Below, one piece after another: positions 1 to 13,100 of a stretch of 64,000 bases of DNA (positions are counted from its first letter, which is position 1; each line of letters begins with the position of its first letter). The notes under the pieces are model-generated. The model was given only the letters and a program-made list of their open reading frames with translations, was not told the origin of the DNA and made no database searches. Both the position numbers and the translations under genes were made by a program. Where the stretch lies: the NCBI RefSeq assembly GCF_000327385.1, contig NW_008710630.1, forward strand, positions 357,649-421,648, written 5' to 3'. The DNA comes from Lottia gigantea (lineage: Eukaryota > Mollusca > Gastropoda > Lottiidae).

Positions 1-235
1 GGTGTTTTACATCCTACCCTTCTGCATCTTATGGGGTTATGAAGACGAACAACAGTGTGCAACGAGGGAAATTTTGTCAAGACAACGGCATTAACCTGCT
101 CTTTTTCGATTTCAAACTGTCGAGGGATCTTTAACGTACACAGCCTGTAGAAGACAGGACCTCGGTTTAATGTCCTATAGACGCTTTTTGAATATCAGCC
201 CCTCTTGACCTGCATCACTGACAGGGTAAAGGGGG
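1..235 (-). mobile_element. SINE copy (reverse orientation)
   Basis: Read on the minus strand, this is one of the longest copies of the commonest repeat of the window. It has an inner block resembling ATTAAACCGAGGTCC, then CGTTAAAGATCCCT, then a tail with GTAGGATGTAAAAC. The copy at 57420-57670 has the same order of blocks on the plus strand. Shorter 3' pieces lie at 2575-2645, 6115-6195, 13230-13285, 18598-18680, 45900-46100, 48660-48790 and 54300-54425. I see no coding capacity. SINE is inferred from size, copy number and the common 3' end; the 5' head is not clear. Confidence 0.6.
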
Positions 236-3185
236 TGGGGGATATTTATCGTCGTTTAATGCACTCGATAGTTATTAAATTTGTCACGATAGAGGCTATT
301 GTATCAAAGGGTCAGTGCCCAAAACCGACTCCTTTCACGTTTGAGATATTATTATAGGCCAAACCTAACAAAGAAAATTTTAATGTATATAATCTATTGT
401 CTAAAAGGTTGTAATAATCCAGATCTTATTTCATGTCTGACTATATTTTAATGTAACTCATGCGTAACTGGTTTGTGTAGCTTGTCAAATTATTAGATAA
501 AAACAACAATTACTAAATTCTTTATGGTATTTTTAGATATTATTTCTTTTTTCAAAAATAAATTACGACCAGCCAGTTCAGCCGAAAATAAACCGTTTTT
601 TGTGTCTTTGTGAATTTGTTTGTGGAGTTAATTGCAGACGAAAATAATTCTTACGTTGTCCTATTTTGGATACTTTATGGTATTTGTATTTATTGGCTTT
701 TTTTATTATTTTGTACGATTTATCAAAATTATCAGATCTGAAGATCAAACCAAATCTCATTTTGAGTCCTGTAATGGATACATTATGGTAATTGTATTTT
801 CTCATCAAAAGATAACGGAACAAGTGCGTAAATTGACAAAAAAACCAGTGGTTAACCCTGCCCGTCACGTCTGTATCAATGCTTTAGCTACAAGTAGAAA
901 TTGGAAATCAAAAGGAATTGGGTCGGTGTCTGGTGGATTTGGGATACCTGATTCTAACTTTTGGAAGTTTTGTCTTCGTTCCAAAACTTTGTCTCCTTTG
1001 CATCAATTAAGCATCAGCCTTGTTAAATGGCGGGAACGAAACGAGCAGACGTATCGGAATATAGAAGTCTCTTGAACTGCGTTCCGTCACGTAACGTGAG
1101 CAATTTATTTCGGGAGTGGCACACGTTCGACAAAAATAAATTTTTGCGGGAAAATATCAATAGAAAAGCTGGAATGTAGATCCACTCAACTCTGTTTTTA
1201 AAATCCAGAAGTGTTCCATAATGACATGTAAATCGAATTGTGTTGACAATACATGCAGGATGTGTCAAGCCGTCAAGAGGTACTTATGTTTTTAAATAAA
1301 CAAAATCCACTCTCATTGAAATTTTCAAGGACCTGGAGAGGCCTGTAATTATTACTCATCTATTCAAACCAGAAAGACACAATTAATCATATCGATGGTT
1401 GAATGATGGAATTGACACTTAATCAATCAGAATAAAAGACTGATATAACATTCTCTGTGGGTGAAGGGATTTAAGAGGGAGTGTCGGAGGGGCGTCGGAG
1501 GGCACGGAATGATTCAGAACTTATTTTGGTGAAGAGATTGCTAATAGTGTTTGTGGAACCGTAACGGTTCAAACAGCCTAATTAAAAATTAGACCTAACT
1601 TGTGTTCGTATCTTATTAGTTTCATTTCAAATGTTGTATTAACTATTAGCTTTGTACGTAACCACTACAGTAAGGTCTAACCCTGTCCTTCTTGACTTTT
1701 CATTCTCTTAACCTTTGCGTGGCTTCTGTTTTAACCAATCACGTTGCTCCCCTTTCCAGCGACGGGATAATGTGACGCGAACAATAGGTACATTCCGAGG
1801 CATATTAGACTGGCTTATCAAGTCCGCTAGGTCTAATTTTAATAGACTGTGGCTTAAAGTATGAAATCGGTTGCCATTCTTCGGCTAGGAGTGTGACATC
1901 AGTATGCCATACGGAGATTCCACAAAGATATTACAGAATCTAAATTAGACATTGGAACATATACTCGAGATCTTAAAGAGACTGGTCGTCTCATCAGCTG
2001 AGATAACAAAAGTCCAAAGGTCCATATTGCCCTCTGAAAAGTGATATAGATATCTGAAATTGTGCTTTATATATCAAAGTCACTTTTACGGCGACTGTAT
2101 CCCTTTCAGTCAATGATGAATATCATATTTCATGAAAAATGAGGTCTTTTAGTTGGCAAAGCACAAATATATACGAAGGCATCCCTTTATCAATAATAAA
2201 AAGTTCGCGACCCCCTTGAACAAATAGGAGTCGCCAGTAAAACCGGGTGTGGAAAATACTTCACCATGATCATCTACACTTAACCCAACCCTTACTTTAA
2301 GCTGTAAAATGTCGACTGAAGTAGTTGTAAACAATGACGTCACAGTTGTCAAGTGGTTGACATTTATAAATTATATCAGTCAAAAAAAGATTTCAGAACA
2401 TAGTTTGGCTCTAATTACTCGTCTGCATTGTAGACCTAACTTGATGTTTATATGGACCACGTGCAGACGGACATGTGGATATCAGGCTTGAAGAATCTAT
2501 TACTTTGTCGAGTTTTTATGAAGGGAATCAAATAATAAAGGAAGAGAGAATAAGGGAAACTAGATACAGTGGAGTTTTGTTTCCTACTTTTCTGCTCTAG
2601 TTTGCGCTAATGATGATAGGCAACGGCATGCAATACAATTGGAAATTGTTGCTTTTTTGGTTTTAAATCTATCTACTGATATTCTCTTAGAGTTTGACAC
2701 TTGGACACAGAGCTCCGCCAGCTGTCAAATCGTATTGGAGCATTTAGAAGCTAAAAATGTCCCTGATTCACATACAAAGGCAACAAAAAAACCTTATCGC
2801 GCCATTTTAACAATGATATCTCATATATTCGAACTGGAGGGAAGGCAGACAGACCGCAATCCCAAATTTGCATATTCGTATTTGAAGGCAAGATAATATG
2901 ACAAACCGCTACAGTAAGAAACCTATAAGTCAAGATTCCTAACCACTGACTATATAACATGTATAATAAATATTAGTAATGTAGTATTCACTAGAACTTT
3001 GATTCACTCAGTCGACTTTCTTTTTTACCGACTACTGATTATTATACGGTGGATTGTTTAGGACACATGCATCAATGGCAAACTTGAGACTGTGATAAAT
3101 AAAGTTTCATGCATACAGAATTCGCAATTCAAAAAAAATAAAATATTTTTGTTCTGTGCCATTCTGTTGGATATTTTTTCCAATT
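236..3185. other. Intergenic DNA without a recognised gene
   Basis: AT-rich sequence with only short open frames that carry no recognisable domain or splice-compatible structure. A reversed SINE tail lies at about 2575-2645. The first coding exon of the adhesion GPCR is preceded by a splice acceptor (ending 7117), so a non-coding leader exon and promoter of that gene may lie here or in 5600-7000, but I could not locate them. Confidence 0.5.
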
Positions 3186-3189
3186 CCTA

Positions 3190-3730
3190 GTATACAATAC
3201 CTAGTAGAACCTCAACTTAAGTCCTAACTGAGCCATCCTAGTACAATACCTAGTAGAACCTCAACTTAAGTCCTAACTGAGCCATCCTGGTACAATACCT
3301 AGTACAACCTCAACTAAGTCCTAACTGAGCCATCCTAATACAATACCTAGTAGAACCTCAACTTAAGTCCTAACTGAGCCATCCTAGTACAATACCTAGT
3401 AGAAACTCTAGTCGTGCCTTCTTACCGCCTAGTTAATACTCAATACAATACTTTGTACAGTGAGTCCTCATACAGTGAGTCCTAATTGAGAAATCTTACA
3501 ATACCTTAACCTCAATACATCGTACAGTACTCAGTAAGCCACCATACAATACCTAGTGAAACCTCAAGCAGTACGTCTAAACTGAGCCACCATATAATAA
3601 AATAGTAGAAACTAGAACCTCTATTGCAGCTAAAACCCCACATCTAGTCGTGCGTTCTAAACGAACCTCCATGATGTAGAACCTAAGTCATAAACGAGCC
3701 ACCATACAGTAACTAGTAGAACCTGTATGT
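3190..3730. repeat. 50-bp tandem repeat decaying into degenerate copies
   Basis: Four nearly identical 50-bp units begin at about 3191, 3241, 3291 and 3338, each containing ACAATACCTAGTAGAACCTC and ending in GAGCCATCC. To the right the motif continues in scrambled, diverged form (ACCTAGT, GAACCT, GAGCCACCAT) to about 3730. Only the left end is homogeneous, which suggests recent turnover there. Confidence 0.85.
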
Positions 3731-3844
3731 AAATAATTTCTGACAACTTGACATTTGTTAGTGTGTTAATCATATGTTAGATAAATAAAAATATAAACAT
3801 TGTCTTGTCAAAATAAATAGTTCGTTATCTCGCATCTTTACTTA

Positions 3845-4665
3845 TACCAAATAGTCCTAATCTCTATACAATAGTGAGAATCTTTATACAATATAGTCCG
3901 AATCTTTATACAATATAGTCCCAATCTTTATACAATATAGTCCCAATCTTTATACAAAATAGTCCTTATCTATATACAATATAGTTCTAATCTTTATACA
4001 ACATAGTCCGAATTCTATACAATATAGTCCCAATCTATTTACAATATAGTCCCAATTTTATACAAAATAGTCCTTATCTATATACAATATAGTCCGAATC
4101 TTTATACAAAAAAGTACTAATCTTTATACAATATAGTCCGAATCTGTATACAAAATAGTCTGAATCTTTATACAATATAGTCCTAATCTTTATACAATAT
4201 AGTCCGAATTTTATACAAAATAGTCCCAATCTTTATACAAAATAGTCCTAATCTATATACAATATAGTACGAATCTTTGGATAATATAGTTCTAATCTTT
4301 ATACAATATAGTTCTAATCACTATACGATATAGTATAATCTTTGTATAATATAGTTCTAATCATTTATACAAAATAGTTCGAATTTTTATACAATATAGT
4401 CCGAATCTTTATACAAAATAGTCCTAATTTTTTTTATACAATATAGTCCTAAGCTTTATACAATTTAGTCCGACTTCCTAATCTTTATACAATATAGTTC
4501 TAATCTTTATACAATATAGTCCTAATCTTTATACAATATAGTCCTAATCTTTATACAATATAGTCCTAATCTTTATACAATATAGTTCTAATCTTTATAC
4601 AATATAGTCCTAATCTTTATACAATATAGTCCTAATCTTTATACAATATAGTCCGACTTCCTAAA
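3845..4665. repeat. 22-bp AT-rich minisatellite
   Basis: About 37 head-to-tail copies of a unit close to ATAGTCCTAATCTTTATACA plus AT. Units vary at the CCTAAT/CCGAAT/CCCAAT position and by small indels. The last ten or so copies are nearly identical, the earlier ones more diverged. No coding potential. Confidence 0.9.
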
Positions 4666-4984
4666 CTTTATAGTCATAGAGACATCAAATGGGGGCAACG
4701 CGAATTTTTCTTTCAGGTTAAAAAGCGGGAGGGGGATGCTGTTGATGGAGTTGGTGACATCTCTCGGGTAGTCATTACATATAATTTCAAAGGCATTCTT
4801 GTATAGAACTCAATTTTTCCTCGTTCACATATTGCATGTATAGAGTTATTTTTAGAGGTATTCAGTCTTTCTTTCCTTCCTTCCTTTAATACATGATTTA
4901 ACAACTTTAATTTCCTGGTGTTCCTACGTTTTATTCTAAAATTATTCAGTTTATAATCAATTTCTAATTCAATTTATCTATGTG

Positions 4985-5590
4985 TGCCTTCTTTCATTTA
5001 TTCATTCATTCATGTAAGCGTTTTTTCGTTCGTATCTCTCACATGCTCAGTACAATAATATATACGATTCATTCATTCATTTGACCACAAAACTTATCTT
5101 TGATATAAAATTATGGTCCATCTTCCCAGCTAGCTCTCTCTTCCAGATAAACTTGATCTGTCATGTATTCGCTCATTCTTTCGGGGGTTCATTTATTAAG
5201 TCTTGCATTCGTTCGTTCATTCATTTATATGTCTATTCATTTATATGTATATTCATTTATATGTCTATTCATTTATATGCCTATTCATTTATATGTCTAT
5301 TCATTTATTTATTCTTTTATTCATTCATTCAACTAAAAATCGTATCTTTGATAAATAGTCCATCTTCCTACTCTACTTTCTCATTCATTCACACATTCCT
5401 AACTTTTCATTCATTCTTTCGACCACATGATAGGTTTATGGTCCAGCCTCCTATCTCCGCTACCCGTAAATATTCAGAAACGTTTATCATTTTTTCATTC
5501 ATTTGTTCATTCATTCAGACATACCTAACTTTAAGCCCATTCATTCATTCTTTCGACCACACGATATGATAGGTCCAGCCTCCCACCCCC
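4985..5590. repeat. ATTC tetranucleotide-derived low-complexity block
   Basis: Long runs of (ATTC)n and derived 16-bp units containing TCATTTATATGTCTAT (about 5215-5310). Two larger duplicated segments containing TTCGACCACA and GGTCCAGCCTCC lie at about 5420-5470 and 5550-5600. The open frame here is a by-product of the repeat. Confidence 0.8.
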
Positions 5591-5599
5591 GCTACCCGT

Positions 5600-7117
5600 C
5601 AATATGAATATGTCAGAAAAGTTTATCTAGCTATAGGAAACTTGAGAGACAGAGAGCGAGTTAGCCATCACAATAAAACCACTGTTAAGAATTCTCACAG
5701 ATAGCCAATAGTAGAAACTTAGTAAAACAAATCGTAAAGACTATAGATAACTGCCTCAGTTTCGGTATCTGGAGATTTGAAATCGGACTAATCATGACAT
5801 TATATTACCAATTTATAAAAGGATTATAGCAATCATAGTACAGGTAAATACTTAAATTTTTGGAATTTAAAAAATTTTCAAATAATTTTCAAATAATCCT
5901 AATTTTTGTTCTTAAAATCGGAATTTTTTTAAAGCGCATGAAATATTTTTTTTTTTATGTTTTGTATATGACCTTATTATATTTAATTGTACTCTATATT
6001 AGATTTTAATTGAGTTTAGTTTGGCAAAATAGCAGCTTTCTAACGTAGCGTGTCCTTCGTAAAACTTTTAATAACAGTTACTGATTTTGTTCCTAATGTA
6101 ATTTCCGTCAGAAATGAAATGAAATGAATGGAGTATTACCTCCTACTTTTCTGCACCTTGTGGGCTAATGAAGACGGGTAATTTCCCTCAGAATAATTCT
6201 CAGTAATTTTTGAAGACTCATATTTCGTTGTTGGCTACAAAGTCATACATTCGTACTATCGTAAAATCTAAATGTTCTTGGACGTAACGACAAAATGTTG
6301 TTTTCAAACATATATGACGTCATAAAATGCTACGCGCACTAATCAACTGAGCGACAGCCCGCAAACATACAGGCAAATGTTAACATTCAAGCAGTCTGAT
6401 TGTCTGGTATCGTTCTGTTTATCACGGCTGGAATGTCTGGTTCTCTAAAGAAATTCTGACCTGTCTGTTTTGATTACTGAGAATGGCTGTTTCAATTTGT
6501 TTTTATTGACCGGTCCGTGTTCTGTTTTTTTTTCTCGCAATATTTACTACACCAGGAAAAGCATATAAGGTTAGGGTTGTTTGGTTTATTTGAAGGGTGG
6601 GGCGCCAGGCGGATCGAACGCTAAGGATCCGGACGATAATTTGACGATCTATGGCGGTTTAGATCTTAACGTTGCAAATTGAAAGAGTAGGCTAATGATG
6701 CAGTCCTTATTGCATATTGCATGTAGAATATACTACTTTATTCTAGTAGCCTAAACTAAACTTTAGTTCCATTAAAATTACAAGAATAGATCCCTTTAAA
6801 TTAATCGAACTTTGAATGGCATCAACAAATCCAGAATGTTATCGATTTGATTGATTCCAAAGTTTCTATTTTTCCATCATTATTGTTCCTACAACATGCT
6901 GAGGAGGCAGTTTTTTTTGCATTTTTTATTATTGATTATGGATTTTTATACACTCACATCACTACCAATTGATTAAAAAAAGGTTGCTAGTTCTGTAAAA
7001 GGTCATCAACATCTCTACAGTGCCTGTTATTTTATATTTCTGTATTATTTGTATTCTTGTTCCAAGATTTTAAGATTTGTATATATAACTACGACTATGT
7101 ATTGTTTATATTTTCAG
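5600..7117. other. Upstream region of the adhesion GPCR gene
   Basis: No gene is recognised. A SINE 3' piece lies at about 6115-6195. A splice acceptor (TTTTCAG) ends at 7117, 19 bases before the GPCR start codon, so the gene has at least one upstream non-coding exon that I could not place. Confidence 0.4.
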
Positions 7118-7136
7118 ATAACATCATAGAGTCATC

Positions 7137-10100
7137 ATGAGGTATAAAAACATCGTTTTAACACTTTGTGTCTTCATCTTACACATCACATCCAGTTTGG
7201 GTAAGCTTTCATTCTTTTAAAAAAAAACATCATTTGAAAATCAGGACACTTACATAGTGCTGCAAATGCAAATGCTCAAGATCTGTAAAAACGCCGAGGG
7301 AATTGGAGAAAAAAGATACCTACTCTTCGTAATTGAGTAAATGAGTAGCTTTAAAATCATGGAATCAGATTTTTTTCCAAGAAATTTACATATTATAAGC
7401 ATACTCTTCGCTAGTGGCGTTTCTAGGAAGGGGTTGGGGTTTCCTAGATACGCCACTGTTCTTCGTATATATACATTACGTCCTTATTTTGTTACGTGAA
7501 ACCATCTTCTGTCATCTTCTGTCATTACATACGGATTTTCTGACCGCTCTCTGTCCAACTAATGAAAATAATATTTTTAACAGGGAAATTAATCATCAGA
7601 GTACGACCACAGACACCAAGAATCTACATAAACGCACCACCAGGTGTCTCCACGTTGACAGTTACGGGTATTGACGACGTCACAGGGGAACAGACGAACG
7701 TTTTCCGGTTCTCGAGCAGTGTAGACTCGACGTATTTCACTATAGATTCCAAAGGTGTAATGCGAACCAACAGAACTATCAACAAAAGAGTTGGCACTAC
7801 GTTCAAATTCTTTATTTTTGGATCCTTCAAGGGATTTGTGACGTATAAATCAATCGAGATCATCGTGTCCGAAAAGAACGAGTACCCTCCTGTGTTCACC
7901 AAAGATCATTTTACTGCTAAAGCTTACCGCTACCTGGACGATCGCGTCATTGTGAAAGTGGCCGCGCACGATGCTGATTTAGAAAACTACAATACAGATA
8001 TCAAATATTTCATTCCCGATTATCCAGCTTCAGATTTTTTCTCGATCAGTGATGAAGGGAAGATAAAGCTGATCAAACCGCCACCTAGTGATATAAAGAT
8101 CCTGACGTTCAACGTGTTTGCGATTAACGAAGGTTCCCCGGCCAAAACCAGCAACACTAACGTAACCATAGATTTTGTGGACTACCAACGTAAGTAATAA
8201 AGGCAGATATTTCATTTTGAAACTGAAGATTTTAAATTCCCCAAAAATCTCACAGCCAAGTTAGTTCCAATAGTATTTATTTTGCAATCGAGACGATTGC
8301 ACCACGGACACAAAATCAAAGTGACTTGGCATGAGAAATGATCATTTCACATCAGTACTTGAACAATCAAATACAGCACAGACGACGATTCCATAGATAA
8401 ATTAAAATTCTCAATGGATCATTGGGCTGCTTGTCTCTTTTCATAAATCCCGTCCTTAAGGATGAATTTGCCAGTAATTATTCGTTACAGATTCGTAAAT
8501 GACGACGGATTTGATGCTGTCGCCGAACAAACTTCCCTAAGTGTATGATACTTTTCATTGCAGAGCCCGAAACCTTCTGTTTTATAACTGGAATAGATTA
8601 TATTAAGCTGTGTTGGAAGAACCCAATGGTTGGTCGTAATATCACAGGTTTTATTGTAAAGATAACTGGCCGGATTAATCAGGTCGACATGATTCCTGTT
8701 GAGATGGAAACTCCGGAAGTGTGTCATACGTTACGTGGAACGGAAGTGGGAAAGCATTACAGATTCCAGGTGTCGGTTCAGGGTACGCCTGATAATGACA
8801 TTGAGTTGGTTTTGAATAAAACTGGAGTAGGTAAGTAGATTCTTTAAATCTAACTAGTGGGATTAGCTCAGTTATATTGTGGCCACATGGATTTATTGCG
8901 ATAATTAAAATTGTTTAAATTTATTCTATGCCCATGTCTTGTGTTACCTAAAATGGTTCATTAGTGGACCATCCATAGGTTTCCCAATAAAAAAACATGC
9001 CTTTCGTGCGATATTATAGGACTTACTACATTGCTATTTACTTTATGTATGCTCACATAAGCCGACTGCGTACTGAGAATGTCTCAAGAGTGAACCATTC
9101 ACATTTGATGCTAGTTGTACCCAAAGTTCTTCAAACCCTGCATCTGACATGTTCTCACAATTTTTAATCTCTATCTCTTACAATGTGTCTCTATCTTTTA
9201 GGATTTACATCGGAGTGTCTCAACAGCCATTTTAGTCCCTGTAGTTACCTTGAACCCTGTCAAAATAATGGCGTCTGTCAAGTTTCCGATGGACGCTCCG
9301 CTAAGTATAAATGTGAATGTAGACCAGGCTGGAGAGGCATGAACTGCACAGAGCAAGATTTATGTGATAACAAACCCTGTCGAAACAATGGCCAATGTTT
9401 GTTTCTGGGACATCAGCTATTTAAGTGCGAGTGTCATGATGGATTTTTAGGCGCGAATTGTCAACATTTTAACGTCTGTATGACGTCACCGTGTAAAAAT
9501 GGCGGCATTTGTCGTATGGATCAATATGGCGTCTTTACCTGCGATTGTCCAGATAACTATTCCGGTGAGAATTGCGAGATATTCGACGCTTGCAGACCTT
9601 CGCCGTGTAGGGAGCGGGGTCTATGTAATAAAGTAGGGGATAGGGATTTCAGATGCGATTGCATCATCGGCTATCAAGGAAAGAGATGCGACATGGTTGA
9701 TAAGTGTCTGCTGGAGATGCCGTGTCAAAATGAAGGAACGTGCCTCAAGACCGGAAACAACTCGTACGTCTGCGAATGTCCTCCGGCTACTACCGGACCC
9801 AATTGCGAACATTTTGACCCGTGTTCACAGTTTCCCTGCAATAACAACGCCACGTGCACTGGAATCGGAAAAGCTAGATATAGATGCGATTGTACGCAAG
9901 GATATTACGGCGAAGAGTGTCAAAGATACGATCCGTGTAAAGTTCGGAATTGTAATTCCGGATCATGTGTTAAAATCGGATCGGATCAAACTAAGTGTGT
10001 CTGCGATACAGGATATTTTGGTAACAGTTGCCAATTCATGGATCCGTGCTCTGCGAAACCTTGCGGAAACGGTGGCGTTTGTCGGAACACATCTGTAGAT

Positions 10101-13100
10101 CAATATGAATGTGACTGCCTTCCGGAGTGGTTTGGTGAAGACTGTGAAAATCTAAAGAGCTGCGTTCTTAACCTTTGTGAAAATAATTCCACTTGTATCA
10201 ACCGACCACCGAATTCCTACGAATGCGTTTGTCCGACCGGATACTACGGACAACAGTGTAACTTGTATAACCAGTGCAATGACCGTCCTTGTAGTAACAG
10301 TGGCGTCTGCGAGAATATTACAGACGGGTACGTCTGCAATTGTCGAGCCGGATTCGGTGGTAAGAATTGTGAATACAGAGATCTATGTCGTAACAACCCT
10401 TGTGGAGCTAACGGAGAATGCATCACAGTATCCGATACGTTTTACATCTGTGACTGTTCCTACGGGTATACGGGTGAGCGTTGCGAGACACGGAATTACT
10501 GTTCGGATGAAACGATCTGTAAGAACGCAGGTGAATGTGTCTCGGTTGACGACGACTTTAAGTGTCTCTGTGCGGAGAACTATTACGGGCGATATTGCCA
10601 GTTTATAAATTACTGTAAGGCCAATCCGTGCATCAACGGAACGTGTCAGCTGAAGTACCAGGAAGACACTATTGATGATGTGGATTATTTGGGCGGATAT
10701 ATTTGCCAATGTTCCGACGGTTTCACTGGTAAGAACTGTGAACTAAGGATTATGGGTTGTAGAGGAAGATGTCTGAACGGGGGTTCCTGTGATGATAGTC
10801 AATGCATCTGTCCGGAGGGATTCATAGGTAAGTAAATCTTGTACGTCTTCTTCGTCCGACTGTCTAAAGAAAGTCACGTAAGCTCAGGTTTCAATCATCT
10901 ACTATAACTCTCCTATATATCTAGAGTATTCTGAGTTGGTTGGTTGGCAGATGATAAGTTTAAGTCCGTTTCCAGTTGTACTATAACTTGGTCACATCTG
11001 ATCAACCCATTGGCTTTTAGAAAAAATCATGTCGGTATCGTTACTTTACTCTTTCTTTGAGTCGAGTTTAGTTGACAGGTTTGTCTTTGATAGATGACAG
11101 GTTCACGTCTACGTCCAGTTTGTACTATATGACTTGATTAGGTTTGAACGTTCAACTCGTTTAACGTTTAACGACAGGGTTTGTCAACTCGATATGCCTT
11201 TCGTAAACGCAACCTAGTAGATATTGTAATTGTTTTAGTAGAATCAAGTATTGCAAGAACGCTCTGATTGCAACATTCCTGAACACCTGATGCTATTCTG
11301 AGACTGGGTTTGTCAACTCGGCATCCCTTTCAGAGAGCTCACACTTCTTTGGTATATATTTATTTTGAAACGATGGGAAAACAGAAGCGGTTATTCAACA
11401 GAAACCTGATTGTCAAAAATTTAAGTGCACTCCAATTCACATAATAATTTAATTAGCTAGGTTAAAAACCAGTAAATTGGATATTAAAATAAAACAGAAA
11501 ATTCCCATGGAGAAAATGTAATACATCTGTTTAAAGTTTATTTTATAAGGCAATGATAAATTTAGATTTGAATTAACCATGACATGTGATATGTAACCAC
11601 CACCAACAATTACAATCTGGGCAGGATGACAGAATAAAATTTAATTGGTCAATTAAATCACAGCAATAATATCAACCAATCAGATTCCTGGTTATTTAAT
11701 GTCTCGGTTGGTTCTCATATCAAGTCAACTTCTAGAAATCTTACTGGTCAATCTCATCACGTCAATAATATCAACCAATTAGATTGTTGGTTATTTTAGG
11801 TCTCGGTTAGTTTCTATATCAAGTTATCTTCTAGAAATCTTATTGGTCAATAAAATCACGGCAATAATACCAACCAATCAGATTCCTGGTTATTTAAGGT
11901 CTCGGTTGCATCTCATATCAAATCAACTTCTAGAAATCTGATTGGTTAATCTCATCCGTGATGCAACAAATCAATGTTTTTAACATCAGGCGTTACAATG
12001 TTTTGACAGAGAGGTCTGAGGTATTCCAGAAGTGTGGACGAACCCTTGCGTTACCCACCACTGAATATTTTGACTTGGAATCAAAGCTAGAAGCTTAAGT
12101 AAATCTCTGATAAATTTTTGAATCAAGTGATAATCAAATTTTGCCTCAAATCGTTATTCTTCTTATGTCCAGAACTCAAAATGAAAGTCGTTAGGGTTTA
12201 ATCTAGACTCGATAGTTTAAAGCAATGTGTACGTTTATTACAGTGAATCACTGATAACTTTTCAAATCAAACTGTTGTTTTTCATCAAATATTTGTCTTT
12301 ATCGTTTCAGGTGAATTTTGTGAGATTGAGGTGACACCGTGTGAACCAAACCCATGTAACACCAATCAGTTGTGTGTAGTAACTGGTGCCCGCTATAAAT
12401 GTCAATGTTTGAATGGAGCTACGAATCCACAGTGTCAGAAAGGTAACTTCCTTGTTTGTTCTAGTCATTTGTATGTAAGTTAAAGAACAATGGTTATAAA
12501 TGCGAACCCTGAGAAATACCCCTTTTACAAACTATTCGATCGTGAAATGAAGAGTTTTTATAATTAAATTGCTATAATGTAAGAAAGGCATCGATTTCAT
12601 TTGTTCTGGTTATTGGTATGGACAATAAACAATAGTGGTTATAAAAGCGAACACTGAGTAATACCCTTTTTATATAACGATTGTAGAATAATACCTTTAT
12701 ATTTCTACTTACTATCAAATGCAATCTAAACAGTTGAGGTATTTAAATCACTATGTAAGAAAGTCAGCCTTGAAAAACACCACGCTCATATTTTGTATAT
12801 TGAATTTTGTTTTCACTTTTGTTTTATTTCGATGAGTTCTAATCCTCAATGTAATAATTCAAATCTAAGTTTCAAGAACGATTGTCAAAAACATTTAAAT
12901 ATTATAAAGATCCAGTTTCGTTTTGAGGAAATAAACAACGAACTTGTGATACTGAACATAATTGAGAATCTTTCAACTTTCAGGATGCCCAGCTGAAACT
13001 ACCGTTGATGAAAGTGGCGAATATCATTGGCCTCAAACAGACATCCACGAAACAGCAGAAGTGCTATGTCCATTCGGTCCCATAGCGGATGGTGACGGTC

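Noticed and set aside
632-1075. 147-aa frame with a hydrophobic start
   Set aside because: Low-complexity F/Y/I start, no ATG at the frame's beginning, no homologous pattern recognised.
5081-5569. 162-aa frame rich in SFIH
   Set aside because: By-product of the ATTC repeat.
9697-10709. Several overlapping frames within the EGF exon
   Set aside because: Shadows of the EGF-coding frame.
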